A DNA stretch of 64,000 nt from Argentina anserina (lineage: Eukaryota > Streptophyta > Magnoliopsida > Rosales > Rosaceae), in contig NC_065876.1 in NCBI RefSeq assembly GCF_933775445.1, forward strand, positions 3,162,001 to 3,226,000, given 5' to 3'. This document shows positions 12,635 through 25,076 of the stretch, piece by piece. The notes under the pieces are model-generated. The model was given only the letters and a program-made list of their open reading frames with translations. It was not told the DNA's origin and made no database searches. The stretch's first letter is position 1. The number at the start of each line of letters is the position of its first letter. A program made the position numbers and the translations under genes.

Positions 12635-13191
12635 GGAAAAAGCGGCTGCTTGTGGTTATTTCCAACACCCATTGACTGTGCTGATGCTGTCACTTCAAAA
12701 TTTCTTTTTAATTTAGCATTTCCTTCCATATAACAACTTTTGCGGCAATCAGCATTTACCGGTGTGATTAATGTACTTTTAAAAACTGTAGAATGTCTTT
12801 TGTTGGAAACTCATTTGCTCGAAATTAGAAGAAAAATGGAAAACAATTGCATAGTTTCGCGGTGCCCTAGAGTTATTGATGGATAACGTGAATTTGAAAA
12901 TGAAGCTAACAATGGTTAATGTGTAATGAGGTTAACACTTGACATGGCAACTGAGGCAGTGAGGCTTATGTAGTTATGTTGGGTTTGTTTGTTTTTTTTT
13001 TGGGTCCGAATGTTGGGTATGGTAAGTGAGAATAACCGTGCGGTATGCGTACTCCCAAGTCGTATCTCCACTATTAAAAATACAGGCCCTCAAAGCACCA
13101 CCAAATGTGTTGCGTACATATGAGAAAAATTCTGGGGAGAAATCAAAACCATGAAATTTTAGCCACAAAATCGTGTGTTATAAAAGCCTAT
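12635..13191. other. RPN12 3' UTR and spacer
   Basis: AT-rich, no coding potential seen; the left part is expected to be the RPN12 3' UTR. Confidence 0.5.
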
Positions 13192-13199
13192 AATCCACA

Positions 13200-13860
13200 T
13201 ATGGCTGTAAGTAGACTTGAGTCGTTCGTGTTCGGCTTGCTTTTAGCTCATTCGGCTTAAGCTCATAGAGTTAAATGAGCCGAGTTTGAGCTCAATATTT
13301 AGCCCGACCTTGAAAATGAGCCGAGCTTGAACAAGTATTCGGCTCGTTTGACTCGTTTAGCTCGCGAGCTAGCTCAAGATTGTTAAAAACTCGGCTCGTT
13401 TATTAATTAAGTTTGACTTATTAAGTTTTATAGTATATATAAAGCATAATTTTAATATGATAAATAATATTAAAAATATAATATTAGTTCGAAAGTGCTG
13501 AAAAGTTTATTTCTAGAATAATTAGTTAAAAACTGTAAAATCTATAACGAGTTTAATTTGTTATTTAATTTATTACAAATAAAAGAGATTTTGTGTGATG
13601 TTATGAAATTAGATTTTGAATTTTCTTTTTAATTTCTAAAATTTAAAATTTTAATTTCGTATGATTCAAGTATGGTCGATCCGAATTCGATCTCATCTAA
13701 TAAAATGAGCCGGCCCAAGCCCAGTTCGAGCCTTTTCAATCTGAGCCGAGCTTGAATAAGAAGCACAAAAATCAAATTTTAGCCCGGCTCGAGCTCGATC
13801 GAATGAAAACGAATCAAACATGTACAATGTAGTATTCGGCTTGGCTCATTTACACCCCTA
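13200..13860. mobile_element. hAT-type MITE rich in GAGCCGAGC motifs
   Basis: Terminal sequences TATGGCTGTAAGTAG and (complement of the right end) TAGGGGTGTAAATGAG are imperfect inverted repeats. The element is flanked by a perfect 8-bp duplication AATCCACA (13192-13199 and 13861-13868), the hAT hallmark. Both arms carry alternating GAGCC/CGGCTC words and the centre is very AT-rich. No transposase. Confidence 0.88.
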
Positions 13861-13868
13861 AATCCACA

Positions 13869-14700
13869 AATATTTTGACAAAAAAAAAATCCACAATTTC
13901 AAGTGAAAATGATGGTTTTGGACGAAAAAACATTAAAATTAGGATCAACTCCCACGGAGTTAGAGAATCAAATTATATCATTTCGTGTGCTTAACCTTGC
14001 TCCCCGGCATGGCTGGTGCTTCTTTTGGTGCGAGTCGTGTGATGCAAAATGAAACAAAGTGATGAACCTTTCAAAGTACTTTCCTAATGCTATATAACTA
14101 TTGCCTGCGTGATTCTTCAATTCCAACAACTTGTTTGTCTTAAAAGCATAACCAGTTTCTAACATCGAGTCTGAATCCAAAAGAGAGCTGGATCATCTAG
14201 GAGTCGATCAAATGTTTCCATCAGTGGCATTTTTAATGTCATATAAATCCAACCTTTTGATGTGGAATTCCCAACTGCCATATATCTTGTGGCCATTTTT
14301 ATAAAGGAGTTAATTGTGTCATTCACATTAACAGTGCATTGAAATTTCACAACTGCAGAACTACAGACTTTGCATAATAGCCAACACTCATAAATCAAAA
14401 GGTCTAAAGTAGTTGGTTTTGTAAATTGCATACCATAGATGGGGAAGCACTGGAGTAAATGTTTCATAAGCTACAAAGGCATTGATCTAACTACACCAAA
14501 TAACTTTCTGCAGCAAAGTTGGCAAAAATTGCTGGTCTTTGTTAAGATCAAATTGAAGGCTCATCTTCTATTATCAATTTAGAGGGTCCCCAAGTTTGAA
14601 ACCAATCAAAATCCAAAACCACCACATGTTTGACAAGTGGCTTTGATTTTGATGATCTTAGGCTTTTTTCTTCTTCCACTTGCTTATATATGTGACCTGA
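13869..14700. other. Intergenic, upstream of the ABIL gene
   Basis: Small minus-strand frames (13968-14180 and 14159-14467) overlap in different frames; neither shows a recognisable motif. A TATA-like TTATATATG near 14685 lies at a suitable distance from a putative 5' UTR exon of the plus-strand ABIL gene. Confidence 0.45.
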
Positions 14701-15293
14701 TATTTTGAGACTGCTCTAATAAGTGAGTTTAAGACTTTTTTGCATGAAGAAAACAAAACACACTCTATTTCTTTTGCAAGTCTTAATATCTTGAGTGCTT
14801 CTTTTCCTTAACATATATTGGGTTTGAGTGGGAGGTCAGTTTTGGATTGCAATTCCTTAAAACCCAGGTGTGTTCTTGTAGTCTGTTCTGTATAGAACCC
14901 TTTCTAATTTTGTCTCAGCAGAAACTTCAGAAAACTTTGAAATATAATTCCTTTTTTATATTGTTTCCATTGACCAAGACAATTAGTATGTTTAGGGCAT
15001 TTTAAGAATGATATCTGCAGAATTGAAGCTTTTATCTAACATGCATGTCTTCTTTGTTTTCTTTCTATATAATTGTGGTGGTCTTATCATTCTTATGTTG
15101 GTCTCTGATTATCTGACTCAAGCAAGTCATTGAAGCCGAATATTTGTCTGTCTTTGAGTAAACACTCTTGTTTAGTAGAATACTAGAAAACATCTGGATA
15201 GAACTACTACCAGATTTTACTTTTCAAACAATTAGCAGCATGACTTCTGATTACTAATATCAGAAGTTCTCTTTCTATGAATATGTTGTAGCT

Positions 15294-17239
15294 ATGCAGG
15301 AAATACTTTCTTCCACTTCTTCCTCACAAAAAGCTTCACACAATGATGAACTCTTCATGAAGCAACGTATGCTCTTCTCAGAGAATCTGAATGTGAGTTA
15401 TTCTTCATCATCTATGTTGTCCATTAAAATAATCACTGTTCATTTTATTCTATATACTACTTTCCATTTTAAGTTTACAACATATGAAATGGGGTGGGTT
15501 CATATTTTTCTATATGAAATTTTTTCCTAACTATACAACACATGGAAAATTCAGGAATTGAAGAATCTGAGGAAACAGTTGTACTCAGCAGCCGAATATT
15601 TCGAAATATCTTACAGCAAAGAGGACCAGAAGCAATTGTGAGCTTTGATTTCCCGCCTAACTATGTAGTTATGTTGAGTGATTTGATTAGTCCTTAGTAG
15701 CCTTTTCCATATTACAATAACCTTTTGATTATTGAATCTAATTATGGTAGTGTGGTGGAGACCTTAAAAGATTATGTCATCAAAGCAGTTACCAATACAG
15801 TGGACCACTTAGGTTCAGTGGCATATAAAATCAATGGATTTATGGACGAAAAAGGTAGTGAAGTTTCAGAAACTGAGCTTAGGCTCTCTTGCCTTGAACA
15901 GGTCAGTTCTGTTCCTCAGTACCTTGTGAACTTTTAAGTGATCTTTCAGCTTGAATTTTCTGCATATTACATTTTCAATAATTTTATACCTCTTCTATAT
16001 TTATCACTCATCTGTTCTTCTCGGACAATCCTAGCGACTGAGGACATGCCGAGACTTCAGTAATCAAGGAGGCTTATTCCAACATTCATTTGCCATAAAC
16101 TTCCCTAAGCACCACAAGCGATACATCTTGCAAGGCAAATACACTCATTCTCTTACTCATATTTGCATTTCTGCCTTTGAAGAATTGCTGTTGGTCAGAA
16201 ACTGATAACATACTCAATATAAAAGTGAGGGTGATATTTTGTGTTCAGGTGGATCAGCAACTGCTCATACTGTTGTTGGTCATTCTGCATTAAATTATAA
16301 TCACAATGCTCAAGGGGGTTTTTCTGGGACTAATACTGGTATATATTTCATCACAAAGAACTTCATCCTTATAGTTTGGTTTCGTATAAATTATCATAAT
16401 ATGATTAGAATTCAAGGCTAGAAACTTATCTTTGTTATCATATGGTACGAGCTTTGGATTAATCTATATACTGAAACTTACCAAGGAAAAGCTGATTAAT
16501 AGCATGTTCACGTTAATTTCTTGAAGCTACAACTAGGGAGACCTCTCCAACAGTTGTGAGGTACATATTCTGAACAATGATTATTCAAGTCAATTTATGT
16601 ATTTCGAACTAAGCTTCACCAAGCCTCTTCTACATATTTTCTGATGCAGTGATGAGTATTCATTAAAGCATTCTCCACAATCATCACCTGGAGCATTTCA
16701 GTTCACAAGGATAGGATCCAAGAACGGTTTGTTTCAATCTTTGTTCATAATTTTCCGATTAACATTTATACTAAATGCAGTTTTGAGTTTACTTTTTTTT
16801 TTTTGATATACATACAGAGAAACGAAGTGTCTCACCACTTAGGTTTCCAATACCACGGTGTGGCTCTGTTGTCAAGAGATCAACCACTATGAACTCTTCT
16901 TCTAGTGCCAAACTGCGGGTAAGCTGACAATACTTCACTCTGGTTTTAGGCTTTTAGCTCAAGCATTCAACAAGATGTTGTTTCCAGTTGCATTATAAAG
17001 ACATAGTTGCAAACTAGGAATACCTAATGAACTTAATATGAGACATTTTATAACATTTTCAGTACCCATCGGAGCCTCGGACTAGGAGATCAGCTTCATT
17101 ATCCCTTCACAATGAAAGAGACGGTACTAAAGACAGTGAAGTAGACTCAAGCAAAAACAGAAGATTTTATAAAGCCTTATTGAGCATGGGCAAGACTAGA
17201 AATGAAACTGCATTTTACAAGTATTTGGACAAGAATTGA
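15294..17239 (+). CDS. ABIL: ABI-interactor-like protein (ABIL2/3 type), SCAR/WAVE subunit
   Basis: Nine exons: 15294-15392, 15555-15637, 15751-15901, 16035-16134, 16249-16338, 16527-16560, 16650-16726, 16818-16918 and 17063-17239, giving 303 residues. Frame is kept throughout; intron 4 uses a GC donor (AAG|GCAAAT) with a normal AG acceptor. The N-terminal third carries the Abi helical region: LKNLRKQLYSAAEYFE, then VVETLKDYVIKAVTNTVDHLGS and a segment ending PKHHKRYIL. The rest is Ser-rich and less conserved, ending with a short conserved FYKALLSMGK block. Plant ABILs belong to the five-subunit SCAR/WAVE complex that activates ARP2/3 actin nucleation, affecting trichome and pavement-cell shape. 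An AG just before the start codon and a donor-like CAG|GTGTG near 14867 suggest a 5' UTR intron. The gene is convergent with the DUF2439 gene, 385 bases away. Confidence 0.9.
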
Positions 17240-17624
17240 AACGACACACAGCAGTCTTCTCCTTTCTACTAGTCTCATCCATGCTAGCAAGTTTAAATAA
17301 TTGATCATCTGTGGTTGCTTCACGCTGCGTTTTTAATTCTGATTTTCGATGTTTTAAAAGAAGTGGCCATTGTTCATCATTGCTTACTGGTTACAGTTTT
17401 TCCTGTTAGCTTTCACCAAAGTAAAGAATGAATGAAATAATCTGAAGATAGTTAATCAATTGAATCAAAGGCCGTAAGGATTCATCATTTGCATTTAAAG
17501 AAGCTTTTCTCATTCAAAACAATGTTAAGAGTAAATCTACTCTATCAAGTATGAACATGGTGGTTACCATTCACAAGACGCTATCACCGGTCGCAAGGTA
17601 CATATACAAATGCTTCTAGGTTGG

Positions 17625-20600
17625 TCAAAATCCAAGATCAAAACTAGGGCCTTCTAGTTCAAAACTTGGGCAATCTAATTTCCTTGCACAAGTAGTAGGC
17701 TCCTGGGAAACAATCTTCTCGTCATCAGCAGTAACATGAGAAACACAAGAACTTGATCTTGAATCATCACACACAAATTCTGTAGTGTGTTGTGTAGTAT
17801 CAGCTTTGACATGGTGTGAATGAAGCTGCTTGAGACAAGTTGCAAATATCGAATCAGAGCTACAAATCTATATATCTGCATAAATACCAGAGCTGTGCAT
17901 GTGTGTTGTGCACAATTCTTAAAGCCCTTTTAGTCACTGTTAAGCATCTTTATTATTGAAAGACAACGAGCAATATAAATTCAAATGAGAATAAGCAGGA
18001 ATAGATATACTAAGGGAATAACAGTCCAGACCTTGTGAAAGTTTTTAATATCAATACCCTCAGCTAATTGATTGCTAGAACCGCTGGAAATTGCTGCATA
18101 GTGCAATTTAAAACGAATTGACTTATTGCTTCGTAACTAATTCTGAAAGCTAATTTCAGAAGTTGCAACAATAAATAGTGATGAAATTTAAGAGTTATGA
18201 TAAAGCTTGCCTTTATTTCCAATTTCCAAATTATTGCCTGGCTCTCTATTTTCAACTGAGCTGTGATGTGGTACTGATACAGGCCGAACATCTTCAGAGA
18301 AATCCAACATTATAACATCTGAAACTTCAGACCCCTTGGTTGAGGAAACTGGTTTGTCAGTGCTGTTAGCTTGGCGTGAAGCTACAGTATCCTGAGCCAT
18401 AGGGTTTTGGAAAAAGGACAAAATCTGATGGGCTGCACAGATGGAAAGAGACAACGATGTTAATATGAACGAGAGAGAAAAAAGAAACACAAATAATCAG
18501 GATACCCCACCCCAGGTGTAAGATATTAGAAGAAAAGAAAGACAAGAAAATAGTAAAGGAACAAAAAGGAAGACGGAAAATAATTTAAAATTAGGACTAA
18601 GTAGTATGCTTGTCGCATTTGGTCCACCAAGTAACCAGAGACTCACCATCACGTATAAGCTTATTTGCAGGGACTCCCCTGCTTGGTTTTGTTTCCTGTA
18701 CACCAGAGATGCTAAAATTCGAGTTTACAGCTTTCTTCAAACTAGCTTTGTTTTGAGAGTTTTCTTCACCTGCAGACCAGCAATAGTATGGTAAGGAATA
18801 AAGGGGAAAGGATAAAATGCTTTAAGCTTCAAGTCCTGAGGAAAGTTGCTTGAAAATAAAATATCTTTCATTTACCTTTATCATCATCTATACCAGTGAT
18901 ATCACCATTGCTGTGTTCCTGCTTTATTCTTGTCTCCCCCACAACATTCCGCTTATTCTCTTTAAGATGCAAATTCACTACACGTTTATGCTCTCCTTCC
19001 TGCTCTCCAATATCAACCAAATGAGCATCAAATGCTATTGATCCACCAGATGCTATGACTTCATCTTTCTTCAGGAACCTGCTATTTAACTGATTCCTGT
19101 TTGAATCCAACAGTATTATCTGAACAAAGACAGAAGAGTTAGATTGATTTGTAATTACAGACATTACTTGCCAAGGGATTTCCACTTGCACCATTGATGA
19201 GCACTAAAAAGAAAAAATAAAGTAGAGATTCGATAACGGACAAAGAGTGAATGGTAACTTATTGAGATTAACACATACACATATGGGACTAATGGAGAAT
19301 GATATAAGGATATCAAGATAACTCAACCTGCTTTCCGTGAGTCCCCGTAATTGCTAGTTGCAAGAAACCATCATGATACCTCTTTGCCTTTTGAGTTAGC
19401 TGTGTGGTGTACAAAGCCTGCCAATCTACATAGCGAAGGATCAATGGTTAGAAACAACTTTTTAAAAACTGAAGATTTGAATACAGTTAATTCCCAGATC
19501 AGCTATGACTCAAATAAAGATAGATATGAAAAAACAACATTTCCCAGGTAAAGTAGAAGACCTGTAAACCACTGCGAGTGTCGAAATAATAAATTTCAGT
19601 AATGCTTAGTTAAAGAAACTGTTCTAAACAAACGAGGCGCAAACTCACAAGCTAACCTGTTGTGCTGGTTTTCACCGTCTCGGGACTACTAAGTGGTGCA
19701 CCATACTTGTGTAGTTCCCTCTTCTTGAACTCTGAAATGTGGATTACATGTAAGCCAGGCTATTAAAAGAAGAAAAAAAGTAATAGACGTGCATGTAGAA
19801 GAATTAATAAGCTATACAGAGAAAATGAAAATACTGAGAAGTTAAGTTCACCAAACTCCTATTCTAGTAAGGAAAAATTCCCCAAATCATAAAATCCTAA
19901 ACCAGTTCCCGAAAGAGCATAACCACACACTCTGCAATTGCAACCAAAACCAGAAAAGAACTGTATTTCTAACACTAACCTCTGATAATATTCTGCGACG
20001 GACTCAAGTTCTGCAGTGGCTTCTTCCCTGAATAAAAGAGAACTTTCACTGACTAAACACTTGCAAGCTCAAATGTGTAGTAGCCTAAACCACTTACATA
20101 ATCAATTGACATACTAACCTCTGATTATATTCTGCGCCGGAGTCTGAAACGGCTGCGGCCTATTCCCTGTAGAGATCAACAAGTTAGGGATTGAACCTGC
20201 AAGGTGCAAACAGTACATAATGCTATGGAATCGAACAACATTGACAATAGCTGAAAGAAATTGAGCTACTCATACACGATTTCGCTCGCTTCTCACTGAA
20301 ATTCACGCCGTCAGAATTGACCTCAGGTTTAGGTCTCTGATCTCCGGCACCGGATTCAGCGTCGTTCACGTCAACGAGAAAGGCATTGAAGGTGAGTGTT
20401 TCGCCGGAGCTAACGGCTTCGTCCTTCTTCGAGATCCTGCACTCCAATAGCTTCTCGCAGTCGTCGTACAGCAGCATCTTCAGATTCAAAAGCACAGAAG
20501 ACTTTGAATCGGACAAAAATTGAGGTGAAAATTCGATTTGAATTTGGAAAATGAGGATTGCGTACCTTATTGGTGGAGGTGTGGAGCTCTAAGAAACCGT

Positions 20601-20670
20601 CCTGGTAAACCTTGCGCTTCTGCTTCATGTGCTTCGTGTAGGTCACGCTCCACCGCTTCACTTCCGCCAT
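17625..20670 (-). CDS. Double DUF2439 (ZGRF1/Mte1/Dbl2-like) protein
   Basis: Eleven exons: 20670-20566, 20477-20276, 20166-20119, 20027-19980, 19731-19657, 19425-19328, 19119-18876, 18769-18647, 18432-18211, 18093-18032 and 17867-17625; 489 residues in one continuous frame. The first DUF2439 (about 5-85) has RWSVTYTKHMKQKRKVYQDG, then LLECRISKKDE and LTFNAFLVDV. A second, more diverged copy (about 145-235) repeats this order: YTTQLTQKAKRYHDGFLQL, SRFLKKDE, IAFDAHLVDIG. The rest is Ser/Asn-rich and ends with CPSFELEGPSFDLGF. DUF2439 is the N-terminal domain of human ZGRF1 and the core of yeast Mte1 and fission-yeast Dbl2, which bind FANCM/Mph1-type helicases in recombination and telomere upkeep; that role here is inference. 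No GRF zinc finger or helicase is present. Exons 3 and 4 look duplicated, and intron 9 has a GC donor (AAG|GCAAGC). Confidence 0.85.
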
Positions 20671-20966
20671 TGCTGCCTCTCAGAATCAACGCGGCGTCGT
20701 TTTGGTTCTCATGGCGGGACTTGACCTCCAATAGAAATACGAGTTTTTTTTGTTTTGTTTTTATATATAAAAAGGTTGGTGGCCCAGCCCAATCCAACTA
20801 GCCCAATAGTACGCCTGAGGCCCACTAGAGAGTAGAAATACGACAGCTCGACTCTTGTGCAGACTTCAAATCTCGTGTATTTGCTGCGACTGAAAAGCTC
20901 GTTTTGGTCAGATCCCTCGATCATTGTTGTAGATCTATACGGATTGAAAAGCCCTGATTTGGAAGC
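20671..20966. promoter_or_regulatory. Shared bidirectional promoter of the DUF2439 gene and Kish
   Basis: Only 296 bases separate divergent start codons. GGCCCA at 20781 and 20819 and AGCCCA at 20786 and 20800 are site II-like elements. GTCGTTTT at 20696-20703 matches half of the palindrome in the RPS6/RPN12 promoter. A TTATATATAA stretch at 20761-20770 could serve as a TATA box for either direction. Confidence 0.6.
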
Positions 20967-22125
20967 ATGGTGAGAATCGATGCGGGTTTTGGTTTGCGAA
21001 TTTCGGGGGTTGTGTTGGGGTTTTATTGATCTGTGATATCTTTGCTTTGTTGTGTGCAGTCGGCGCTTTTCAATTTCAATTCGTTCTTGACGGTGGTGCT
21101 GCTCGTGATTTGCACGTGCACCTTCTTGAAGATGCAGTTCCCGGCTCTCCTGGAACAGAAAACTGGGTCAGTCTGCTTCTTTGTTCTTGTAATCTCTGAT
21201 TTAGATGATAAGTTGTGGTTTCTATTGCTTTGATCGGAATATCTGTATTAAGATTGATGTTTGAAGTTTTCGTGGATGATTGCTTTGATTTGTAGCTGTA
21301 CTATCACCATGTGATGATTCATGAAGTTGTATGTGGTGTTTTTTGCCCAACACCAAAACCCATTACAATGTCGAAGCACATTGCACATTGTTCGAGTTAG
21401 AAAGAGGAGAGCTTGATATCTGTAGTCTAGTTGTATGCATTGAAGACTTTGCAATATATTGTCATTGTATGCAGTGTTAGGTCGGTTAGACAAAACCCAT
21501 TTGAGTGTTTAATTCGGGGTTTTTGCTTGGGTGCTGGTTTTAACCATTGCTTTGCTTTTCAAGAAACAAATGCTTGAAGCCTTATGTTATATGCAGATCA
21601 CGACATCTGCCTTACTCTTTCTATGCTATTGTGATGCCCAACTGTGCATACTAGATATTTGGTGGTCAGTCTTCAGTTTCTGCTGGGAAAGTCTTTTTAG
21701 TCCTTCCGTTCTTTTGCTCACCCTGCACTACAGAAATTCTCAGCAAGGCTACTTTTTTTTGCTCCCACTTATTTTATTTTATTTTGTATTATTTTCTTAT
21801 CCATTCTGATGGTTGTGTTATATTTCTCTCCGCTGTTCTGTTTATCTAATCGTTTTGTCTAAATTCAAGTGCAATGTTTTGATTCTGTGTCTCCTACTAG
21901 CAGGTTTCGGGGGTTTTTCTGGAAGGCTGCTAGAATAGGTATGATAATTGAGATTTTCTATTGATCCTTGATCCTTGGTATCACAATGTGCTGTTGCTGC
22001 TAGTATAGTGGCAGTTTATGTCCTGTGTTTGATGACTTTTGTGGTGTCTTGATACAGGTGAACGGTTGAGTCCTTGGGTTGCTGCTGGATGCATTGCGAT
22101 GGGTGTCTCGATTATACTTTTCTAG
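20967..22125 (+). CDS. Protein Kish (TMEM167-type), small Golgi membrane protein
   Basis: Four coding exons: 20967-20969, 21060-21166, 21904-21938 and 22058-22125, giving 70 residues. The first coding exon is only the ATG, split from the rest by an 90-base intron (ATG|GTGAGA). The protein reads SALFNFNSFLTVVLLVICTC (first membrane span), a short loop, the highly conserved GFRGFFWKAARIGERLSPW, and a second span ending SIILF. This matches the Kish/TMEM167 family almost along its whole length of about 72 residues. Family knowledge: Kish proteins sit in Golgi membranes and take part in early secretory traffic. Exon phases agree with every junction. Confidence 0.93.
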
Positions 22126-23246
22126 GTAATGGCCCAATACGTTGGTGTACATTTAATTACTTTCTTTGGCATCTATATCTGGGAGTATTTGAGTGGCGAT
22201 AGACTTGTTTTTCTACCTGAACTTAGTTCCTATGTTTGTGTATGATCCAATTGGAGAAACGGATGGATTAGTATGCAGACCAATCTTGTTCATATTCAAT
22301 ACCGTTAGAGACTTGCTTATAAGTGGCAACAGTGATTCACGGTGATGCATGGTTTATTGCAGGTTAGGATGTAGTCAGGGGCAAGGAAACTTGGTGCATG
22401 GTAGTGTTTTGTAAGCTTGTGAATTACAATGACTAGTGCTTGGTCCGGTGATCTCTGCTGGAATGAAAAAGACAATTAGAGTGAGATTTTAGAGTTGCAA
22501 AGATTGTCAAATTTTTCATGAATGAATGGTGTATAATTTACCTTTTGCAAAAAGAGGAAGAAACAAAATCAAGTACTGCACCTCCATTTGTTTTGAGCTC
22601 TACTTATGAATCGGATCAGATTGCTTACAGTAGCATAGATTGAATTGACTGGCTATGAAGCATTTTCTTTGGATACGTATCTAATGGAAACGTGTTTGCA
22701 GAACCGAAAATCAGTGGCCGCCCTTCACTGTTTTGCTCACATAATCACCTTTGATGATGAATGGTGAGCAATATTTGGTGGGCAGTGACCAAGCCTCATA
22801 TAATATCTCACTATAGTTGTCTGCATTCTATACTCTTAAAACCTATCGCTTTCGCCGATTTATGAAAAATGGATTCCTGATTATGAACTTCATTATGTGG
22901 TTCTAAATTGACTTAATTTTCGTAAAATTATTTTAAACCATTTGACTTCTCATATCAATGTTTCCTCAAAACGGTATTGAGTTTTGCTTTATTGGTCTGG
23001 TTGGCCTTATTTTCGAGGTTAGCTCTAGAATTTTGATCTCTGATTCTGTGAAGTTGTCCATTTAGATAGGATACGCTGCTTTGTGGATTTGATTTGATTT
23101 CCCAGGCCACAGGCTACAACTGGGTTTTATTCTCAGAGGCAAACAAACACAAGCTTGTGTTTAACAAGTGGTTCTTTACATCTAGCCATAACCGTAGTTT
23201 TTGTTGTGATTTTCACTAATTGTCGTTTTCATGAAAAATTTAAAAT
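22126..23246. other. Kish 3' UTR and spacer
   Basis: No coding region supported. The first few hundred bases probably include the 3' UTR; an extra AG acceptor at 22361-22363 after the stop could support a 3' UTR intron. Confidence 0.45.
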
Positions 23247-23249
23247 TAA

Positions 23250-23688
23250 GAGCATCTCTAACGATTCTTCTAAAACCTAAATAATCTATATTATAAAGGA
23301 AAAAACATAATTTTAACTCCAACAGTTCATCTAAACCGTCCTCTATGATAAGGTGAGAAGAGAAACAAAATTTATAGATTTGTAAAAAATTTTAAATCTG
23401 TTTAAGTTTCAAAATAATCTCTAAATTTTATTTCTTACCAAATATAATTCACTCTATCTTAAAAAATAACAAAAAAATAATAATGATTTATCGTTCCTTC
23501 TATGGTCTTTGTATAAATTATGACATTATGAAATTCAATTTGATTTTCATTTAATTATGTATATTTGCATTTATTTTTATATAATAGAATAGAATAACTG
23601 TTGGAGTTGAGACATTTTTTATATATAGAGATTTGGTGTTTTCATCATCTATAATAAAGAATTTTAAGAGTAGCGGTTATAGTTGCTC
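23250..23688. mobile_element. Tourist-like (PIF/Harbinger) MITE
   Basis: Ends GAGCATCTCTAACGATT and (complement of right end) GAGCAACTATAACCGCT form imperfect terminal inverted repeats, bounded by the trinucleotide TAA on both sides (23247-23249 and 23689-23691). The 439-base interior is AT-rich without coding potential. The GAGCATCTC-AAC end is shared by a very common plant MITE group. Confidence 0.72.
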
Positions 23689-23691
23689 TAA

Positions 23692-24980
23692 GAAAAAACA
23701 TTTATATCGAATGCTCCATTCCTATATTAGTATTCTAACTCATCATGTCTTTAATATGAGTATCGATCCTATTTACAATTACAGTCTATAAAATTGAATC
23801 GATCAAATGTTTGGAAAGTAATTGATATCTATTTCGCAAAATGTTCCCATTTCCAGTATTTTAACTTTTGATTACGGTTTTCACTACTTGAACTTTGATT
23901 AGGGAGACTTTAGAAGGGGAGAGATTCGTATCTTATTATAATTTGCATAGTGAAATCATTGATGGTTCATAACATTATTTTAAGCTAATTATATAGATTA
24001 ATGGGGGGACCTTTGTTAATATCACTAATTGGATTCATCATATATATATGTTCTGGAAATGTCCATATCGACCAGTGGATTACTAGCTTGTCGTGATGAG
24101 TTGTGACAACCATATTTTATAATTTCAGGACCAACTTTCAGATATTTCAATACATTAAAATTATAAATAAAGCTGATCCAACCATTTGGGTTTAAGTTGA
24201 ACCCAGTGGACCAAGCAATTTGTTAAAGGGCAGTAAGCAATGACATTGTTTAAGAATTAAGAATAAGAAACTCAGAGAGGCCACAATAACCGATTAGCCA
24301 CAAGAGGTTGTTTGTCACTTTGTTGTAAGAAAGAACAACTAGTGACGCGGAATCTAGTGCAGATCCGGTCATCAACTACTAGTTTTGGTTAAAAATTACT
24401 GCAATTTATAATGCTAGATAATTGTCTCATGGCCTCAACTAACACTCAATTTTAATAACAAAAATGACGAGATATTTGACAAATCTCAAAAACTAATAGA
24501 CCCAGCACGTAGCATGACATAACTTAAAAGAGCAATGCCATTAATACTTGAATGTATATAATCCTGTATAAAACTGATCGATATATAGCCTAATCCTATT
24601 CCAAGATTCTTAAAAGAGTAGAAAAAAATTCATAAATTAGTCTTTGTAAATAGTACCGAAAATTCAAGAGATTTATATAATAATGGTGTTTAGTAGATTT
24701 TGCTCAACTCCGTAATTCATGTTCTGTCTGATTTAGCTGCGAAACGAGTTGCTTGTGATTTTATTTTGTAATTTCGTTTGGTCTTTCTCTGCTCATGATA
24801 TATCGAAAACGGAATAGAATGGTACTCAAAAGAATATTAGTCAAAAATAGAGAAATAATAGAAAAAAAGAAAGAAGGAGAGAAATGTTTTATGTCGACGA
24901 TTAATTAGGGTAGCTGTTGTTGTTGCCACCAACACCGGATCATTTCCCGCATATTTTATCCACCCAAAGCACTCACTCTC
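23692..24980. other. AT-rich spacer upstream of the NLP gene
   Basis: No gene seen. The right end should contain the NLP promoter. No clear TATA box could be chosen with confidence. Confidence 0.5.
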
Positions 24981-25025
24981 ACCATTGTTGCAACTTGTAA
25001 AAAAACAAAAACAAAAACAACTAAT

Positions 25026-25076
25026 ATGGATTCCATGGAATCAAACCCACTCCCCCCTGCATCATCAACAAATTAA
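25026..25076 (+). promoter_or_regulatory. Upstream ORF in the NLP leader
   Basis: An ATG at 25026 opens a 16-codon frame (MDSMESNPLPPASSTN, stop TAA) that ends 64 bases before the chosen NLP start and is out of frame with it. A second ATG lies in the same frame. If transcription starts upstream of 25026, as the pyrimidine-rich leader suggests, this uORF could lower NLP translation. Transcript start unknown. Confidence 0.5.

Noticed and set aside
13968..14467. Two overlapping minus-strand frames of 70 and 102 codons
   Set aside because: Different frames, no splice sites joining them and no recognisable motif.
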